Assembly: GCA_019247605.1 (NCBI GenBank)
Contig: JAFBAS010000162.1
Span: 1 to 64,000, forward strand
Direction: 5' to 3'
DNA length: 64,000 nt
DNA from: Hyphomicrobiales bacterium
GTDB lineage: Bacteria; Pseudomonadota; Alphaproteobacteria; Rhizobiales; Beijerinckiaceae
Of this stretch, positions 9,604 through 19,554 are shown piece after piece (the stretch's first letter is position 1; every line of letters starts with the position of its first letter). The position numbers and the translations under genes were made by a program. Below the pieces are notes generated by a model. The model had not been told where the DNA came from, searched no databases, and saw only the letters and a list, made by a program, of their open reading frames with translations.

Positions 9604-10533
9604 TCATGCCAATCTTGCGCCGATCGCAAGCCCCATAGAACTTGCCCATTCGCCCGCCTTGACCTTGGCACCGTCGGCAGGCTTTACACGCAGCACCCTG
9701 ATCCTCCCGTCGGCGCAAACCACGGTGAAGCCCTCGGCATCAACCTCGACGACCTCGCCCATGTTTCCGCCGATGCCCTTCGGCGCTTTGGCCGGGAGCG
9801 GCTTCGCCTCGAAGATCTGCAGCGCAAGATCACCATGCTTCGTCCAAGCGCCGGGCGCGGGGTTGCAGCCGCGGATGAGGTTGTGGATTTGACTCCAGGG
9901 CTTGCCCCAGTCGATGCGCGCGTTGTCGGGGCCGCACCTGCCCTCGTAGCTCGCCAGTGCCTCATCCTGCTTCAGTCTTGGAGCCTTGCCGGCTTTGACG
10001 AGCTCAATCGCCTCGAGCATCGCCTCGACCCCCATCGGAAAGAGGCGATCGAAGTAGACCGAGCCCAGCGAGTCATCGGGGCCGATCGCAGTCTTTTTCT
10101 GCAAGAGCACGTCCCCGGTGTCGAGCCCGTTGTCGGGCCAGAAGATCGAAAGCCCGGTCTCTCCATCCCCGTTGATGATCGGCCAGTTGATTGCGCTCGG
10201 CCCGCGATATCTCGGCAAAAGCGAGGGATGGTATTGGATCGAACCATGGGTCGGGACGTTCAGGAACTCCTCGGGCACGAAGAGTGTGACGAAGGCCATG
10301 ACCTGAAGGTCGGGAGCGAGTTTCTTGAACTCCTCGCAAACTTCAGGCTTGCGATAGGAGGCGGGCTGGTACACTGGCAGGTTCGAGGCGAGCGCCGCCT
10401 CCTTCAGCGGATCCGGCCTGGCGCCCGGTTTTTCCGGCGCCACATAAACGCCGACGATCGTCTCGCCGCGTGCGAGGAGCGCTTCGAGCACCGCCTTGCC
10501 GAAAGCCTGCTGGCCGTGAACCACGATGCGCAT
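9604..10533 (-). CDS. Formyltransferase-family protein resembling the hydrolase domain of 10-formyltetrahydrofolate dehydrogenase
   Basis: MRIVVHGQQAFGKAVLEALLARGETIVGVYVAPEKPG...HGSIQYHPSLLPRYRGPSAINWPIINGDGETGLSIFWPDNGLDTGDVLLQ. Confidence 0.88.
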   Translation of the reverse strand: MRIVVHGQQAFGKAVLEALLARGETIVGVYVAPEKPGARPDPLKEAALASNLPVYQPASYRKPEVCEEFKKLAPDLQVMAFVTLFVPEEFLNVPTHGSIQYHPSLLPRYRGPSAINWPIINGDGETGLSIFWPDNGLDTGDVLLQKKTAIGPDDSLGSVYFDRLFPMGVEAMLEAIELVKAGKAPRLKQDEALASYEGRCGPDNARIDWGKPWSQIHNLIRGCNPAPGAWTKHGDLALQIFEAKPLPAKAPKGIGGNMGEVVEVDAEGFTVVCADGRIRVLRVKPADGAKVKAGEWASSMGLAIGARLA

Positions 10534-10648
10534 TTCGTCGACATCTCCCAAAAATTCAAAGGACGAATCGGGTTAGCGCGGTTTGCGATTGAGGGAAACC
10601 CCGCGCCTGGGAGGTCGTGCTCGCCCGGAAGCTCCATCGAGAGAGGTT

Positions 10649-12244
10649 TCAATAGGCGAGCGCCCAGCCGTCTCTGCGCGTATCGGAGCCGGCGACGCGA
10701 ACTCCATTGGGCATCAGGCGCATCGCCTGCATGGCGCAAGGGCCTTCAAGATGATCGACGCGGTTCAACCTGTGCCCCTTGCGCTCGAGAGCCCCGAGCA
10801 ATTCTTCGCCGAAATCGCTCTCGATGGTGAGCGCGCCATCCCCGTCATGAGGCCAATTGGCGCTCTGTCCGGATTGGCTGCTCGTCCAACGCGGCAGCTC
10901 GACGGCTGTCTGCGGGTCGAAACCGAGATCGAGCATCGCGACGAGAACCTGGAGATTGACCTGCACCTGATTGTCTCCTCCCGGCGTGCCGAGCACGCCA
11001 CAGAGCTCGCCGTCCTTGAAGATCATCGGTGCGTTCATCGTGTGGCGAACTCGCTTGCCCGGCATGAGCCGGTTGGCATGGCCGCGCTCGAGATGCCAGT
11101 AGGCCATGCGGTTGTTCATGAGCACGCCCGTTTCCCCGGCAGTCACGCCGGAGCCGAACGCAGAGTTGAGGCTTTGGATGGCCGAGACCGCATTGCCTTG
11201 GGCGTCGATCACGCAAAAATAGGTGGTGTCGCCTTCCGCTTCCTGCGTTGCCAAAGGGAGCTCGGCCGCGCGCTCGAGATCGATCGCGCCGGCATGAGCG
11301 CCGACCTGCTTGTCCGAGAGGAGATGCTCGACCGGCACCGACTCGAAACGCGGATCTGCGCCATGCGTCTCGCGATCGCGGAAGGCGCGTTTCTTGGCTT
11401 CGACGAGGAGGTGCACGCGTTCAGCGGGCGCGAGCGCCGCGACGTCGAACCGCTCGATGATCTTGAGCATCTGGAGTACGACGAAGCCCGTCGAGTTCGG
11501 CGGCGTCTGACGGATTTCGAAGCCGCGATACGTGACGCCGATCGGCGCCTGCACCTGCGGCTCGAAATCGGCAAGATCCTGTTCCGAGAGCAAGGCACCG
11601 GCTTCCACAAGGCCGCGCGCGAGCCGGGCCGCAAGACGGCCACGATAGAAGCTCTGCGCGCCTTCGGTCGCGATCTCCTCGAGCGTGCGGGCGAGCTCCG
11701 GTTGCCGGATAATGCCGGCCAGCTCGTGCCCCAGGAATCGCGTGCGGCTTCGCTCATCCGCAGCAAGGCCGGCCTCGTTCTCGGCGGCGAAATGGCAAAA
11801 CGTATGCGTTGCCGCAAAGCCATGGCGCGCGAGCGCGATGGCAGGCATGACCAGATCCGGCCAAGGGAGGCGCCCATGAGCCGCATGCATGGCGCAAATC
11901 GCGGCAAGCGAGCCGGGCACGGAGATGCTCAAGGGCCCTGTCAACGGAATGGCGCTTCCATAGCGCTCGGGTGACGCGGCTTGCGGCGCGGGGCCTGTGC
12001 CGTTGAACACCTCGGCGCGTCTGCTCTTGGCCATGTAGATGTGGTAGAAGCCATCCCCGCCGAGCCCCGACATCATCGGCTCGCACACGCCGAGCGCGAA
12101 CGAGACCGCGACGCTGGCGTCGGCTGCATTGCCGCCGGCGCGCAAAACATCAAGCCCTGCTTGAGCAGCGAGCGGGTGATTGGCGCCGACCACCCCGTTG
12201 CGCCCCATGATGAGAGGGCGATGACTGCGCGGTTGGGGATACAT
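10649..12244 (-). CDS. ggt: Gamma-glutamyltransferase
   Basis: MGRNGVVGANHPLAAQAGLDVLRAGGNAADASVAVSFALGVCEPMMSGLGGDGFYHIY...GDTTYFCVIDAQGNAVSAIQSLNSAFGSGV. Confidence 0.92.
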   Translation of the reverse strand: MYPQPRSHRPLIMGRNGVVGANHPLAAQAGLDVLRAGGNAADASVAVSFALGVCEPMMSGLGGDGFYHIYMAKSRRAEVFNGTGPAPQAASPERYGSAIPLTGPLSISVPGSLAAICAMHAAHGRLPWPDLVMPAIALARHGFAATHTFCHFAAENEAGLAADERSRTRFLGHELAGIIRQPELARTLEEIATEGAQSFYRGRLAARLARGLVEAGALLSEQDLADFEPQVQAPIGVTYRGFEIRQTPPNSTGFVVLQMLKIIERFDVAALAPAERVHLLVEAKKRAFRDRETHGADPRFESVPVEHLLSDKQVGAHAGAIDLERAAELPLATQEAEGDTTYFCVIDAQGNAVSAIQSLNSAFGSGVTAGETGVLMNNRMAYWHLERGHANRLMPGKRVRHTMNAPMIFKDGELCGVLGTPGGDNQVQVNLQVLVAMLDLGFDPQTAVELPRWTSSQSGQSANWPHDGDGALTIESDFGEELLGALERKGHRLNRVDHLEGPCAMQAMRLMPNGVRVAGSDTRRDGWALAY

Positions 12245-12457
12245 CGACAGCTCCACGGAACAAACGAGCGCGTTCTCAGGCAATGAAACGTGAAACTTTG
12301 CAACCGCGCGACTTGATCGCGGCGCTCGCGGCCTCCATGCTGGACAAGACCGTCCTTCGTCCGCGCGTGCTCGTCAAGCGCGCGCAGGCGGGACGCTCGC
12401 ATCTCAAAGACCGTGCTCGAGCGCGGACGCGATAATCCTCTGGAGACTTCCTAATCC

Positions 12458-13387
12458 ATGGCCGCACGCAAAGTCATCATCACCTGCGCCGTCACCGGCT
12501 CGATTCACACGCCCTCGATGTCCCCGCACATCCCCATCACGGCGCAGGAGATCGCGGAAGCCGCCATCGGCGCCGCGGAGGCGGGCGCGGCCATCGTGCA
12601 CCTGCACGCACGAGACCCGAAGGACGGCAGGCCCGACCAGAGCACGCAAGCCTTCGCCCCTTTCCTGAAGGTGATCAAGCAGCGCTCGAGCTGCGTGGTG
12701 AACATCACGACGGGCGGTGCCGCGACGATGACGATCGAGGAGCGACTAAAGCCAGTCGCGACTTTCAAGCCGGAGGTCGCCTCGCTCAACATGGGATCCA
12801 TGAATTTCGGCCTCTTCCCCATGCTCGGCCGTTTTAAGAGCTTCAAACATGATTGGGAGCGGCCCTACCTTGAAGGCTCGAAGGATCGCATTTTCAAGAA
12901 CACCTTCGCCGATATCGAGAAGATTCTCACCACCTGCGCCGACAACGGCACACGCTTTGAGATCGAATGCTACGACATCGGCCATCTCTACACCCTCGCC
13001 CATTTCGTGGACCGGGGTCTCGTGAAGGCGCCCTTTTTCGTCCAAAGCGTGTTCGGCATCCTCGGCGGCATCGGACCTCATCCCGAAGATGTCATGCATA
13101 TGAAGCGCACGGCCGACCGGCTGTTCGGAACGGAATATCGTTGGTCCGTTCTCGGCGCGGGCAGAAATCAGATGCCGATCGCCGCGATGTCAGCAGCGAT
13201 GGGCGGCAATGTTCGCGTCGGGCTCGAGGATTCGCTTTGGATCGGACCCGGAAAGCTCGCCGAATCGAACGCGGCGCAAGTGCGCCATGTACGCTCGATC
13301 ATCGAGGGGCTCGGCCTTTCTGTCGCCTCACCCGAGGAAGCACGCGAGGTGCTCGAGCTCAAGGGCGGTGACCGGGTGGCGTTCTGA
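12458..13387 (+). CDS. BKACE family (DUF849) beta-keto acid cleavage enzyme
   Basis: KVIITCAVTGSIHTPSMSPHIPITAQEIAEAAIGAAEAGAAIVHLHARDPKDGRP...FGILGGIGPHPEDVMHM...GNVRVGLEDSLW. Confidence 0.93.
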   Translation: MAARKVIITCAVTGSIHTPSMSPHIPITAQEIAEAAIGAAEAGAAIVHLHARDPKDGRPDQSTQAFAPFLKVIKQRSSCVVNITTGGAATMTIEERLKPVATFKPEVASLNMGSMNFGLFPMLGRFKSFKHDWERPYLEGSKDRIFKNTFADIEKILTTCADNGTRFEIECYDIGHLYTLAHFVDRGLVKAPFFVQSVFGILGGIGPHPEDVMHMKRTADRLFGTEYRWSVLGAGRNQMPIAAMSAAMGGNVRVGLEDSLWIGPGKLAESNAAQVRHVRSIIEGLGLSVASPEEAREVLELKGGDRVAF

Positions 13388-13395
13388 CGATCTCG

Positions 13396-14259
13396 TCAAC
13401 TCGGCCCATCATGGCCCGCGGCGACGCGAAGCACGCCGCGAATGATATCGCGGAAAGCCTCGTCATAGTTCACCCCCTTGATGGCCCAAACGTAATCGCG
13501 ACCGTCCTGATGCATACGCCATGATCCTTCCCAGCCAGGCACGCTTTCGTTGAACGCGAGCGTGCCAGCGACGACGATTTCATGGGCGCGTGCGGCGTCG
13601 GGCGGCGGAGGGATACGCCCCGGTTCCGCCCCCCAGCCGGCAAGCTCGCCCTCGCTCGGGATGCGCGCGCTCAAGCCGAATTCAGCGGCCCGCTCGGCGA
13701 AGGAGCCGCGTTCGTCGGCGGCTGCCGCTAGCTCGGCGCTCAGGAGAAAGGGCGGGCCGTAGCGCCGCATCGAGAGCATCGGCACCACCACGGGCCGCTC
13801 GCCGCGCCATGGCTTCTCGCCGAGATCGGCGAGCGCGTGGTCGATCTTGGCAGGATCAAATTTCACGGTGAGGTAGTGAGGGCGGTCGTAAGTGCCCTGA
13901 TCGTCATGGATTGGAATGCCCGCCATGACATCCACATAGCTGAAGTCGACGACGAACACGTCCGCGTGTCGGCCGAGCTCGGTGACGCGCGGGTCCTTGA
14001 TGAGCCTCGGCTCTCCCGAGACCTTGACGAGAACGTCGCGCAAGCATCGGGCAAATCCGGTCGGCCGGCTGCGCATATCGGTGCCCGTGACGATCGCGGT
14101 CGCCTGGTAAAGGCCTGGCGTGTCCTGCGCCCCTGCGCTAGGAGCAAAAAGCGAAACCACGACCAGCGCCAGCATGGCGAGAAACGTGATTCGCGCTGGG
14201 TGCAGACGCGGCAGGTGTGGCTCCAAAATCGAGAGCGAAGGCCGGCCTGAACGCACCAT
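13396..14259 (-). CDS. DUF2066 domain-containing protein
   Basis: FARCLRDVLVKVSGEPRLIKDPRVTELGRHADVFVVDFSYVD...HYLTVKFDPAKIDHALADLGEKPWRGERPVVVP; hydrophobic N-terminus. Confidence 0.75.
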   Translation of the reverse strand: MVRSGRPSLSILEPHLPRLHPARITFLAMLALVVVSLFAPSAGAQDTPGLYQATAIVTGTDMRSRPTGFARCLRDVLVKVSGEPRLIKDPRVTELGRHADVFVVDFSYVDVMAGIPIHDDQGTYDRPHYLTVKFDPAKIDHALADLGEKPWRGERPVVVPMLSMRRYGPPFLLSAELAAAADERGSFAERAAEFGLSARIPSEGELAGWGAEPGRIPPPPDAARAHEIVVAGTLAFNESVPGWEGSWRMHQDGRDYVWAIKGVNYDEAFRDIIRGVLRVAAGHDGPS

Positions 14260-14272
14260 CGCAGCCACGCAT

Positions 14273-15055
14273 TTATTGCGCGTAGGAAGCGTCTTTCCGA
14301 TCGAGCTTTCGCTTGAGCTCCTCGAAATGGGCATAGGCCATACCCTTGTAATCGTCCCAACCGCGCGCGGTCTTCTCGGCGAGCTCCGGCGGCATGACAT
14401 TCAGTTTTTGCCCGGTGGAATAGGCGAGCACCATGGTTCGGCATGAACGTTCGAGAAAGTAGAGGTCGTCAAACGCTTCCGCCACCGTATTCCCGGCAAC
14501 GAGGACGCCGTGATTGCCCATCATCATCACACTTTTGTTGCCCAGCGCCCGGGCCAGGCGCTCACCTTCGGCTCTGTCATCCGCGATGCCGCCGAAGCCG
14601 AGATCCACATGGACGCGATCGTAGAAACGTGCCGTGTTTTGATCGATGGGCTTGAGTTCTGGGTCGGCGAGTGTCGCCATCGCGGTGGCGTAGGGCGGAT
14701 GCACGTGGAGAATGCAGCGCGCATGCGGCAGCGAGGCATGGATGCTTCCGTGAATGCACCAGGCTGAGGCGTCGGGTGCGTCTTCCCGCTGCATGGTTTC
14801 AGGATCGTCGCTGTCGAGGAGCAAGAGATCGCTGGCCTTGATCGTCGAGAAATGCTGCCATCGGCGATTCAAGAGGAACTTTTTCCCATCGTCGGAGACC
14901 GCAAGGCTGAAGTGATTGGCGACCGATTCATGCCAGTCGAACTCGACCGCAAGACGAAAAGCCGCCGCGAGATCGATGCGCAACTGCCGCTCCTGCGCGT
15001 CGTCAGATGTCGCATCCGAAGAAGTCATCGTTTTGAGGTTGCCTATTGGTGACAT
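14273..15055 (-). CDS. Class II aldolase/adducin family protein
   Basis: DLAAAFRLAVEFDWHESVANHFSLAVSDDGKKFLLNRRWQHFSTIKASDLLLLDSDD...IHASLPHARCILHVHPPYATAMATLAD...VMMMGNHGVLVAG. Confidence 0.9.
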   Translation of the reverse strand: MSPIGNLKTMTSSDATSDDAQERQLRIDLAAAFRLAVEFDWHESVANHFSLAVSDDGKKFLLNRRWQHFSTIKASDLLLLDSDDPETMQREDAPDASAWCIHGSIHASLPHARCILHVHPPYATAMATLADPELKPIDQNTARFYDRVHVDLGFGGIADDRAEGERLARALGNKSVMMMGNHGVLVAGNTVAEAFDDLYFLERSCRTMVLAYSTGQKLNVMPPELAEKTARGWDDYKGMAYAHFEELKRKLDRKDASYAQ

Positions 15056-15326
15056 CGCTCTGCTCCACGTCTCGTGCCGAACCGCATTCGCGGCCATTTA
15101 TTGGGATTGATGGGTTCGCCGCGCCTGAGACTTGCGACCGAGCCTGACACGGCGGGCGTCCACAAGCAATCGCGCCCAACGTGCCCGTATTGGCATCTCG
15201 GCTCGCAGCTCAGTTGACGACAGGTTTAATTGCAATAGTTTTAGTTCAAATGACAGGATCTGGCCCGATTTCGGGTCGGGTTGAATTCCGTAGGGGCCGG
15301 TGAAACGCCAAGCTTTGGAGTTACTC

Positions 15327-16913
15327 ATGTCCCAAAATTCGAACGGTATCTCTCGACTTGTCGTGTTCGGCGACAGTCTGTCGGACGACGGCAATCTCTT
15401 CCGCTTCACCGGAGAGCCGGCGCCTCCCTATTGGAAAGGGCGCTTTTCCAATGGGCCCACTTACGCAGAGCAGCTCGCGAGCGAGCTGGGCGCTCGGCTC
15501 GAGGATCTCGCTTTCGGCGGTGCGACAGCGAGTGCCACCTCGCCGTTCGCGGATTCCCTGCCGGTCAACCTTCCCGAGCAGGTTGCGGCGTATCTGATTG
15601 GCCTCCACGGCCGCAGGGCACCCTCCGGCACCACTGCCGTGATCGACATCGGCAGCAATGATTACATCAACTTCTTGCAAAGTGGCGCTTCACTTTCGAA
15701 AGCCCCTCAGGTCGTCTCGAGCGTGGTTTCGAGCGTCGCAACCGCGATCGACGCGCTTACGGCTGCCGGCGTGCAGAAGATCGCGCTCTTCACGCTCCCC
15801 GATTTGAGCGTCACGCCTGAATTCCAAGCGCTTGCTGCCGGTTCTTCCGCGCTGGCCGGCTTGCTCGCACTGGCCCGCGAGTTGGACGTGGCAAACAATC
15901 AAGCTTTTGCGCAATTGGCGGCGAGTCATCCCAATGTCCAGCTCGTCGACATTTTCAAGCTCACCGACGCGGTCGCTGCCGATCCCGCGAACTTCGGTTT
16001 CAGAGACATCACAACGCCTTTGATCGACTTGAATCCAGCCGAGCTGATGAATCTTGCGCCCAATGAGGTCGCCTTCTTCGATGGTCTCCATCCCACCTAT
16101 GCGGCGCATGGCATTCAGGCTGCGTTCGCGGATGCCGTCTTGACGTCGGACCACACGCAATTCCTGGACGGGACGCAAAGCGTCGTTCAGGCACAAAACG
16201 GTAGCGATTTCATTTTCGCAACGCCGAGCGATCCGGCGCATCCGAACCTCACCGACTACACGATCACGGGCGGGGTAGGTAACGACCTCATTTTCGCTGG
16301 GCCTGGGAACGTGACCGTGCAGGGCGGCACGGGAAACGATCTCATTGACGCCGGCTCGGGAAATGCGACGCTTTCCGGAGGCAAAGGCGATGACGTGCTT
16401 GCCACCAACTCGCTTGGCACGAACGTGCTCCGCGCCGGGCAAGGCGATGACGCGCTCATCGCCAATCGCGGCGGCACCAACGTGCTCGAAGGCGGAACCG
16501 GGAACGATCTTTTCGTGCTCAAGGAGAGCGCGGCTTTGGCGAATGGGAACGGCGGCTTTGACTTTGGAACGCAGACCATCATCGGAGGTGACGGAAGCGA
16601 TACCCTGCGTTTCGTCATCAACAACCAAAATCCGACCCTCGAACAGGCTCTCGTCTCGGAGTTTCAGAACGTCGAGATGGCGTTCGACGCCTCGATCGCG
16701 AATCACCAGGCGGGCACCTTCAAGGTCGATGGCCTGAACGTCTCCGGCATCGACGCGGTCCAGCTTCAGATCGACGGCGTCTCGAACAACCCGAACACGC
16801 CCTATCTGATAACCCACACCATCGTTTCCTCCGCAGGCCAGAGCGCTCCCGCAAACCCCACTCTCGGCAGCCTTCTGAACACGGCGCAGAACTGGGGCCT
16901 TTTGACCGTTTGA
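15327..16913 (+). CDS. SGNH/GDSL hydrolase fused to RTX-type calcium-binding repeats
   Basis: RLVVFGDSLSDDGNLFRFTG (block I), FFDGLHPTYAAHG (block V); C-terminal GGVGNDLIFAGPGNVTVQGGTGNDLIDAGSGNATLSGGKGDDVL...EGGTGNDLFVL. Confidence 0.9.
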   Translation: MSQNSNGISRLVVFGDSLSDDGNLFRFTGEPAPPYWKGRFSNGPTYAEQLASELGARLEDLAFGGATASATSPFADSLPVNLPEQVAAYLIGLHGRRAPSGTTAVIDIGSNDYINFLQSGASLSKAPQVVSSVVSSVATAIDALTAAGVQKIALFTLPDLSVTPEFQALAAGSSALAGLLALARELDVANNQAFAQLAASHPNVQLVDIFKLTDAVAADPANFGFRDITTPLIDLNPAELMNLAPNEVAFFDGLHPTYAAHGIQAAFADAVLTSDHTQFLDGTQSVVQAQNGSDFIFATPSDPAHPNLTDYTITGGVGNDLIFAGPGNVTVQGGTGNDLIDAGSGNATLSGGKGDDVLATNSLGTNVLRAGQGDDALIANRGGTNVLEGGTGNDLFVLKESAALANGNGGFDFGTQTIIGGDGSDTLRFVINNQNPTLEQALVSEFQNVEMAFDASIANHQAGTFKVDGLNVSGIDAVQLQIDGVSNNPNTPYLITHTIVSSAGQSAPANPTLGSLLNTAQNWGLLTV

Positions 16914-17094
16914 AGGTCGGCACGGGTCAATTTTCGTAAGTTGCGTCACGTTTCGCGTGGCGCAACACGACTTTCGCGCGCAGGTGTCGGGGCACCCGGT
17001 TCCCTGAACAAGCTTCCATGACGGTTCTGACGAGCGAGGCTTGTCGGAATAATAAAAAAGCGCCTGCGGCCGGCACGTGAGAGGAGGGCAAAAA

Positions 17095-19350
17095 ATGGGA
17101 TTCAAAGTTCAGGTCGGACCGCAACAAATCGCGATTCATCAAGGACAGACCGTGCTCGTTACGGAGCCCGACGGGCAGGTGAACTGGCCGAGCACGCGCG
17201 GGCTTTATTTCCGCGACACGCGGGTGATCAGCGCCTGGGCGATCTACGCCAATGGCGCGGGGTGGGATCCATTGAACGGAGGCGCTGTCGGGCCGCATGC
17301 CGTCCGCATCTTCGAGACCAACCGCGACTTCCTCACCGAGGACGGCCCCGTTCCCGCGCGCACTGTCGGACTCATGATCAGCCGCCATATCGATGGCGGG
17401 CTGCATGAAGACATCGAGGTGGTGAACAACGGCGCATCCCCAATTCGGTTCAACCTCGAGATCGCCATCCGCGCGGATTTCGCCGACATTTTCGAGGTCA
17501 AGAGCGACCGCATTGTCCGGCGCGGGCGCATCACGACAACCTGGTCGCAGCGGCGTCAGGCGCTCCACATGACCTACCGCAACAAGGACTTCCACCGCGA
17601 GGTGATCATACGCACCGGAAAGGGGGACGGGACAGCGACCGTGAACGCCAACGGCCGCCTGAGCTTCAACATCGCGCTGAAGCCCGCGCAGGCTTGGCAC
17701 CGGTGCCTCATCTACGATTTGACGGACGGTGAAAGACACATTCGCGCCCCCCGGCAGTGCTCGCACACAAGCGCGACATCGGACCATGCGGTCAAGATGA
17801 ATGAATGGCGCGACAGGGTCTTGAAGATCGCTACAAGCAACGAGGAGTTCTACCGTTGCTTCAATCAAGGTGTGCAGGACTTGGCGGCCTTGCGCTTGCC
17901 GCTTCCCGGCACCGACCATATGGTGTTCGTGCCCGCGGCGGGACTGCCCTGGTTTCTCGCGCTCTTTGGCCGTGACACGCTCATCGCCTCCCTGCAGACG
18001 ATGATCGTCTACCCCGAATTCGCGATGGGTTCGTTGGAGGTGCTCGGCCAGCATCAAGCCAAGGAGCGAGACGACTACCGCGATGCCGAGCCCGGGAAGA
18101 TTTTGCACGAGCTTCGCTATGGCGAGCTTGCCCATTTCAAGCTCATTCCACACACGCCTTATTATGGCACCGCGGACGCGACGCCGCTCTACCTCGTGGC
18201 ACTGCATGCCACCTGGCGGGCGACCGGCGAGCGCGCGCTCATCGAAAGGCAACTGCCGATCGCGGAAGCCTGCCTCGAATGGATCGACAAATATGGCGAT
18301 CTCGATGGGGACGGATTTCAGGAATACCAGACGCGCTCGAAGGCCGGTTACGAGAATATGGGATGGAAGGATTCCGGCGATGCGGTGATGTATACGGACG
18401 GAACGCTGGTACGCGGTCCGAAAGCGCTTTGCGAGCTGCAAGGCTATGTCTACGACGCCTGGTTGCGCATGGCCGAAATCTATGACGAGCTCGATCAGAA
18501 GCGGCGCGCCGGCGCTTTGCGCAAAAAGGCCGCGGCCCTGTTCGCGAAATTCAACCAAGTCTTCTGGGACGAGAAGTCAGGCTTCTACGCCTATGCGCTC
18601 GACGGCGACAAGAAGAAGGTTCTCTCGGTCGCTTCCAACGTCGGACAATGCCTGTGGTCGGGCATCATCGCGCCGGAGCGCGCGGCGGCGGTGGTCAGAA
18701 GATTGATGCGCAAGGACATGTGGAGCGGCTGGGGCATCCGCACGCTCTCGGCGGACCACCCATCCTTCAACCCGTACAACTATCAGACAGGGTCGGTTTG
18801 GCCCCATGACAATTCGATCATCGCCCTCGGCATGCGCCGTTATGGCTTTGCCGCCGAGGCGGCGGCGGTGGCGCGCGACATCAGCGGTGCCGCGGGCCAT
18901 TTCCTCTTGAATCAGTTGCCGGAGCTTTATGCCGGCTTGCAGCGCGACCCGACGAGCTTCCCGGTGCAATATCTTGGCGCCAACGTGCCGCAAGCCTGGG
19001 CGGCGGGCAGCTCCTTCATGCTGCTGCAAGCAATCCTTGGCCTGCAGCAGGATGCACCGCGCGGCAAGCTCTATGTCGACCCCGCGCTTCCGGAATGGCT
19101 GCCCGATGTCACGCTAACCGACCTGCGTCTAGGGCAACGCCATTTCGACATTCGCTTCTGGCGAGAAGGCAACGAGACTAAATTCAAGGTGCTGAAGGGT
19201 GACCGGCACATGGTCGAGCACATGAGCATCGCGATCTCGCAAGGTGTGGAGGGTGGCAAGTTGCAGGCGCAAGCAACCGGGCGGCACAAGACGCACGCGC
19301 GGCCAAAGCGCGCCGCCGCCTTGCACGGCCGCCGCAAAGCGCGCGCATGA
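17095..19350 (+). CDS. Amylo-alpha-1,6-glucosidase / glycogen debranching N-terminal domain protein
   Basis: TRGLYFRDTRVISAWAIYANG...FVPAAGLPWFLALFGRDTLIASLQTMIVYPEFA...NYQTGSVWPHDNSIIALGMRRYG. Confidence 0.9.
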   Translation: MGFKVQVGPQQIAIHQGQTVLVTEPDGQVNWPSTRGLYFRDTRVISAWAIYANGAGWDPLNGGAVGPHAVRIFETNRDFLTEDGPVPARTVGLMISRHIDGGLHEDIEVVNNGASPIRFNLEIAIRADFADIFEVKSDRIVRRGRITTTWSQRRQALHMTYRNKDFHREVIIRTGKGDGTATVNANGRLSFNIALKPAQAWHRCLIYDLTDGERHIRAPRQCSHTSATSDHAVKMNEWRDRVLKIATSNEEFYRCFNQGVQDLAALRLPLPGTDHMVFVPAAGLPWFLALFGRDTLIASLQTMIVYPEFAMGSLEVLGQHQAKERDDYRDAEPGKILHELRYGELAHFKLIPHTPYYGTADATPLYLVALHATWRATGERALIERQLPIAEACLEWIDKYGDLDGDGFQEYQTRSKAGYENMGWKDSGDAVMYTDGTLVRGPKALCELQGYVYDAWLRMAEIYDELDQKRRAGALRKKAAALFAKFNQVFWDEKSGFYAYALDGDKKKVLSVASNVGQCLWSGIIAPERAAAVVRRLMRKDMWSGWGIRTLSADHPSFNPYNYQTGSVWPHDNSIIALGMRRYGFAAEAAAVARDISGAAGHFLLNQLPELYAGLQRDPTSFPVQYLGANVPQAWAAGSSFMLLQAILGLQQDAPRGKLYVDPALPEWLPDVTLTDLRLGQRHFDIRFWREGNETKFKVLKGDRHMVEHMSIAISQGVEGGKLQAQATGRHKTHARPKRAAALHGRRKARA

Positions 19351-19554
19351 TCAATCGTTCGACAAACGTCTTCAGCGTAGCCACGCCTCGTCCACGGACC
19401 TGAGTTCCGGCAGGGCCGATCCGATCGAAGCTGGAACTCGACCCCTTCCCCCGCACAGGTCCGCATCACAGCCACTCATCTGATCGCGTTGAAAACTTGC
19501 GGCGCTGATGTAGTAGCCTCGCTCAAACGGCGGCAACGCGGAGGCCGAGGGAGC

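Noticed and set aside
10583-11974. 463-aa plus-strand ORF
   Set aside because: Antisense to ggt.
16927-18558. 543-aa minus-strand ORF
   Set aside because: Antisense to the debranching-enzyme gene.
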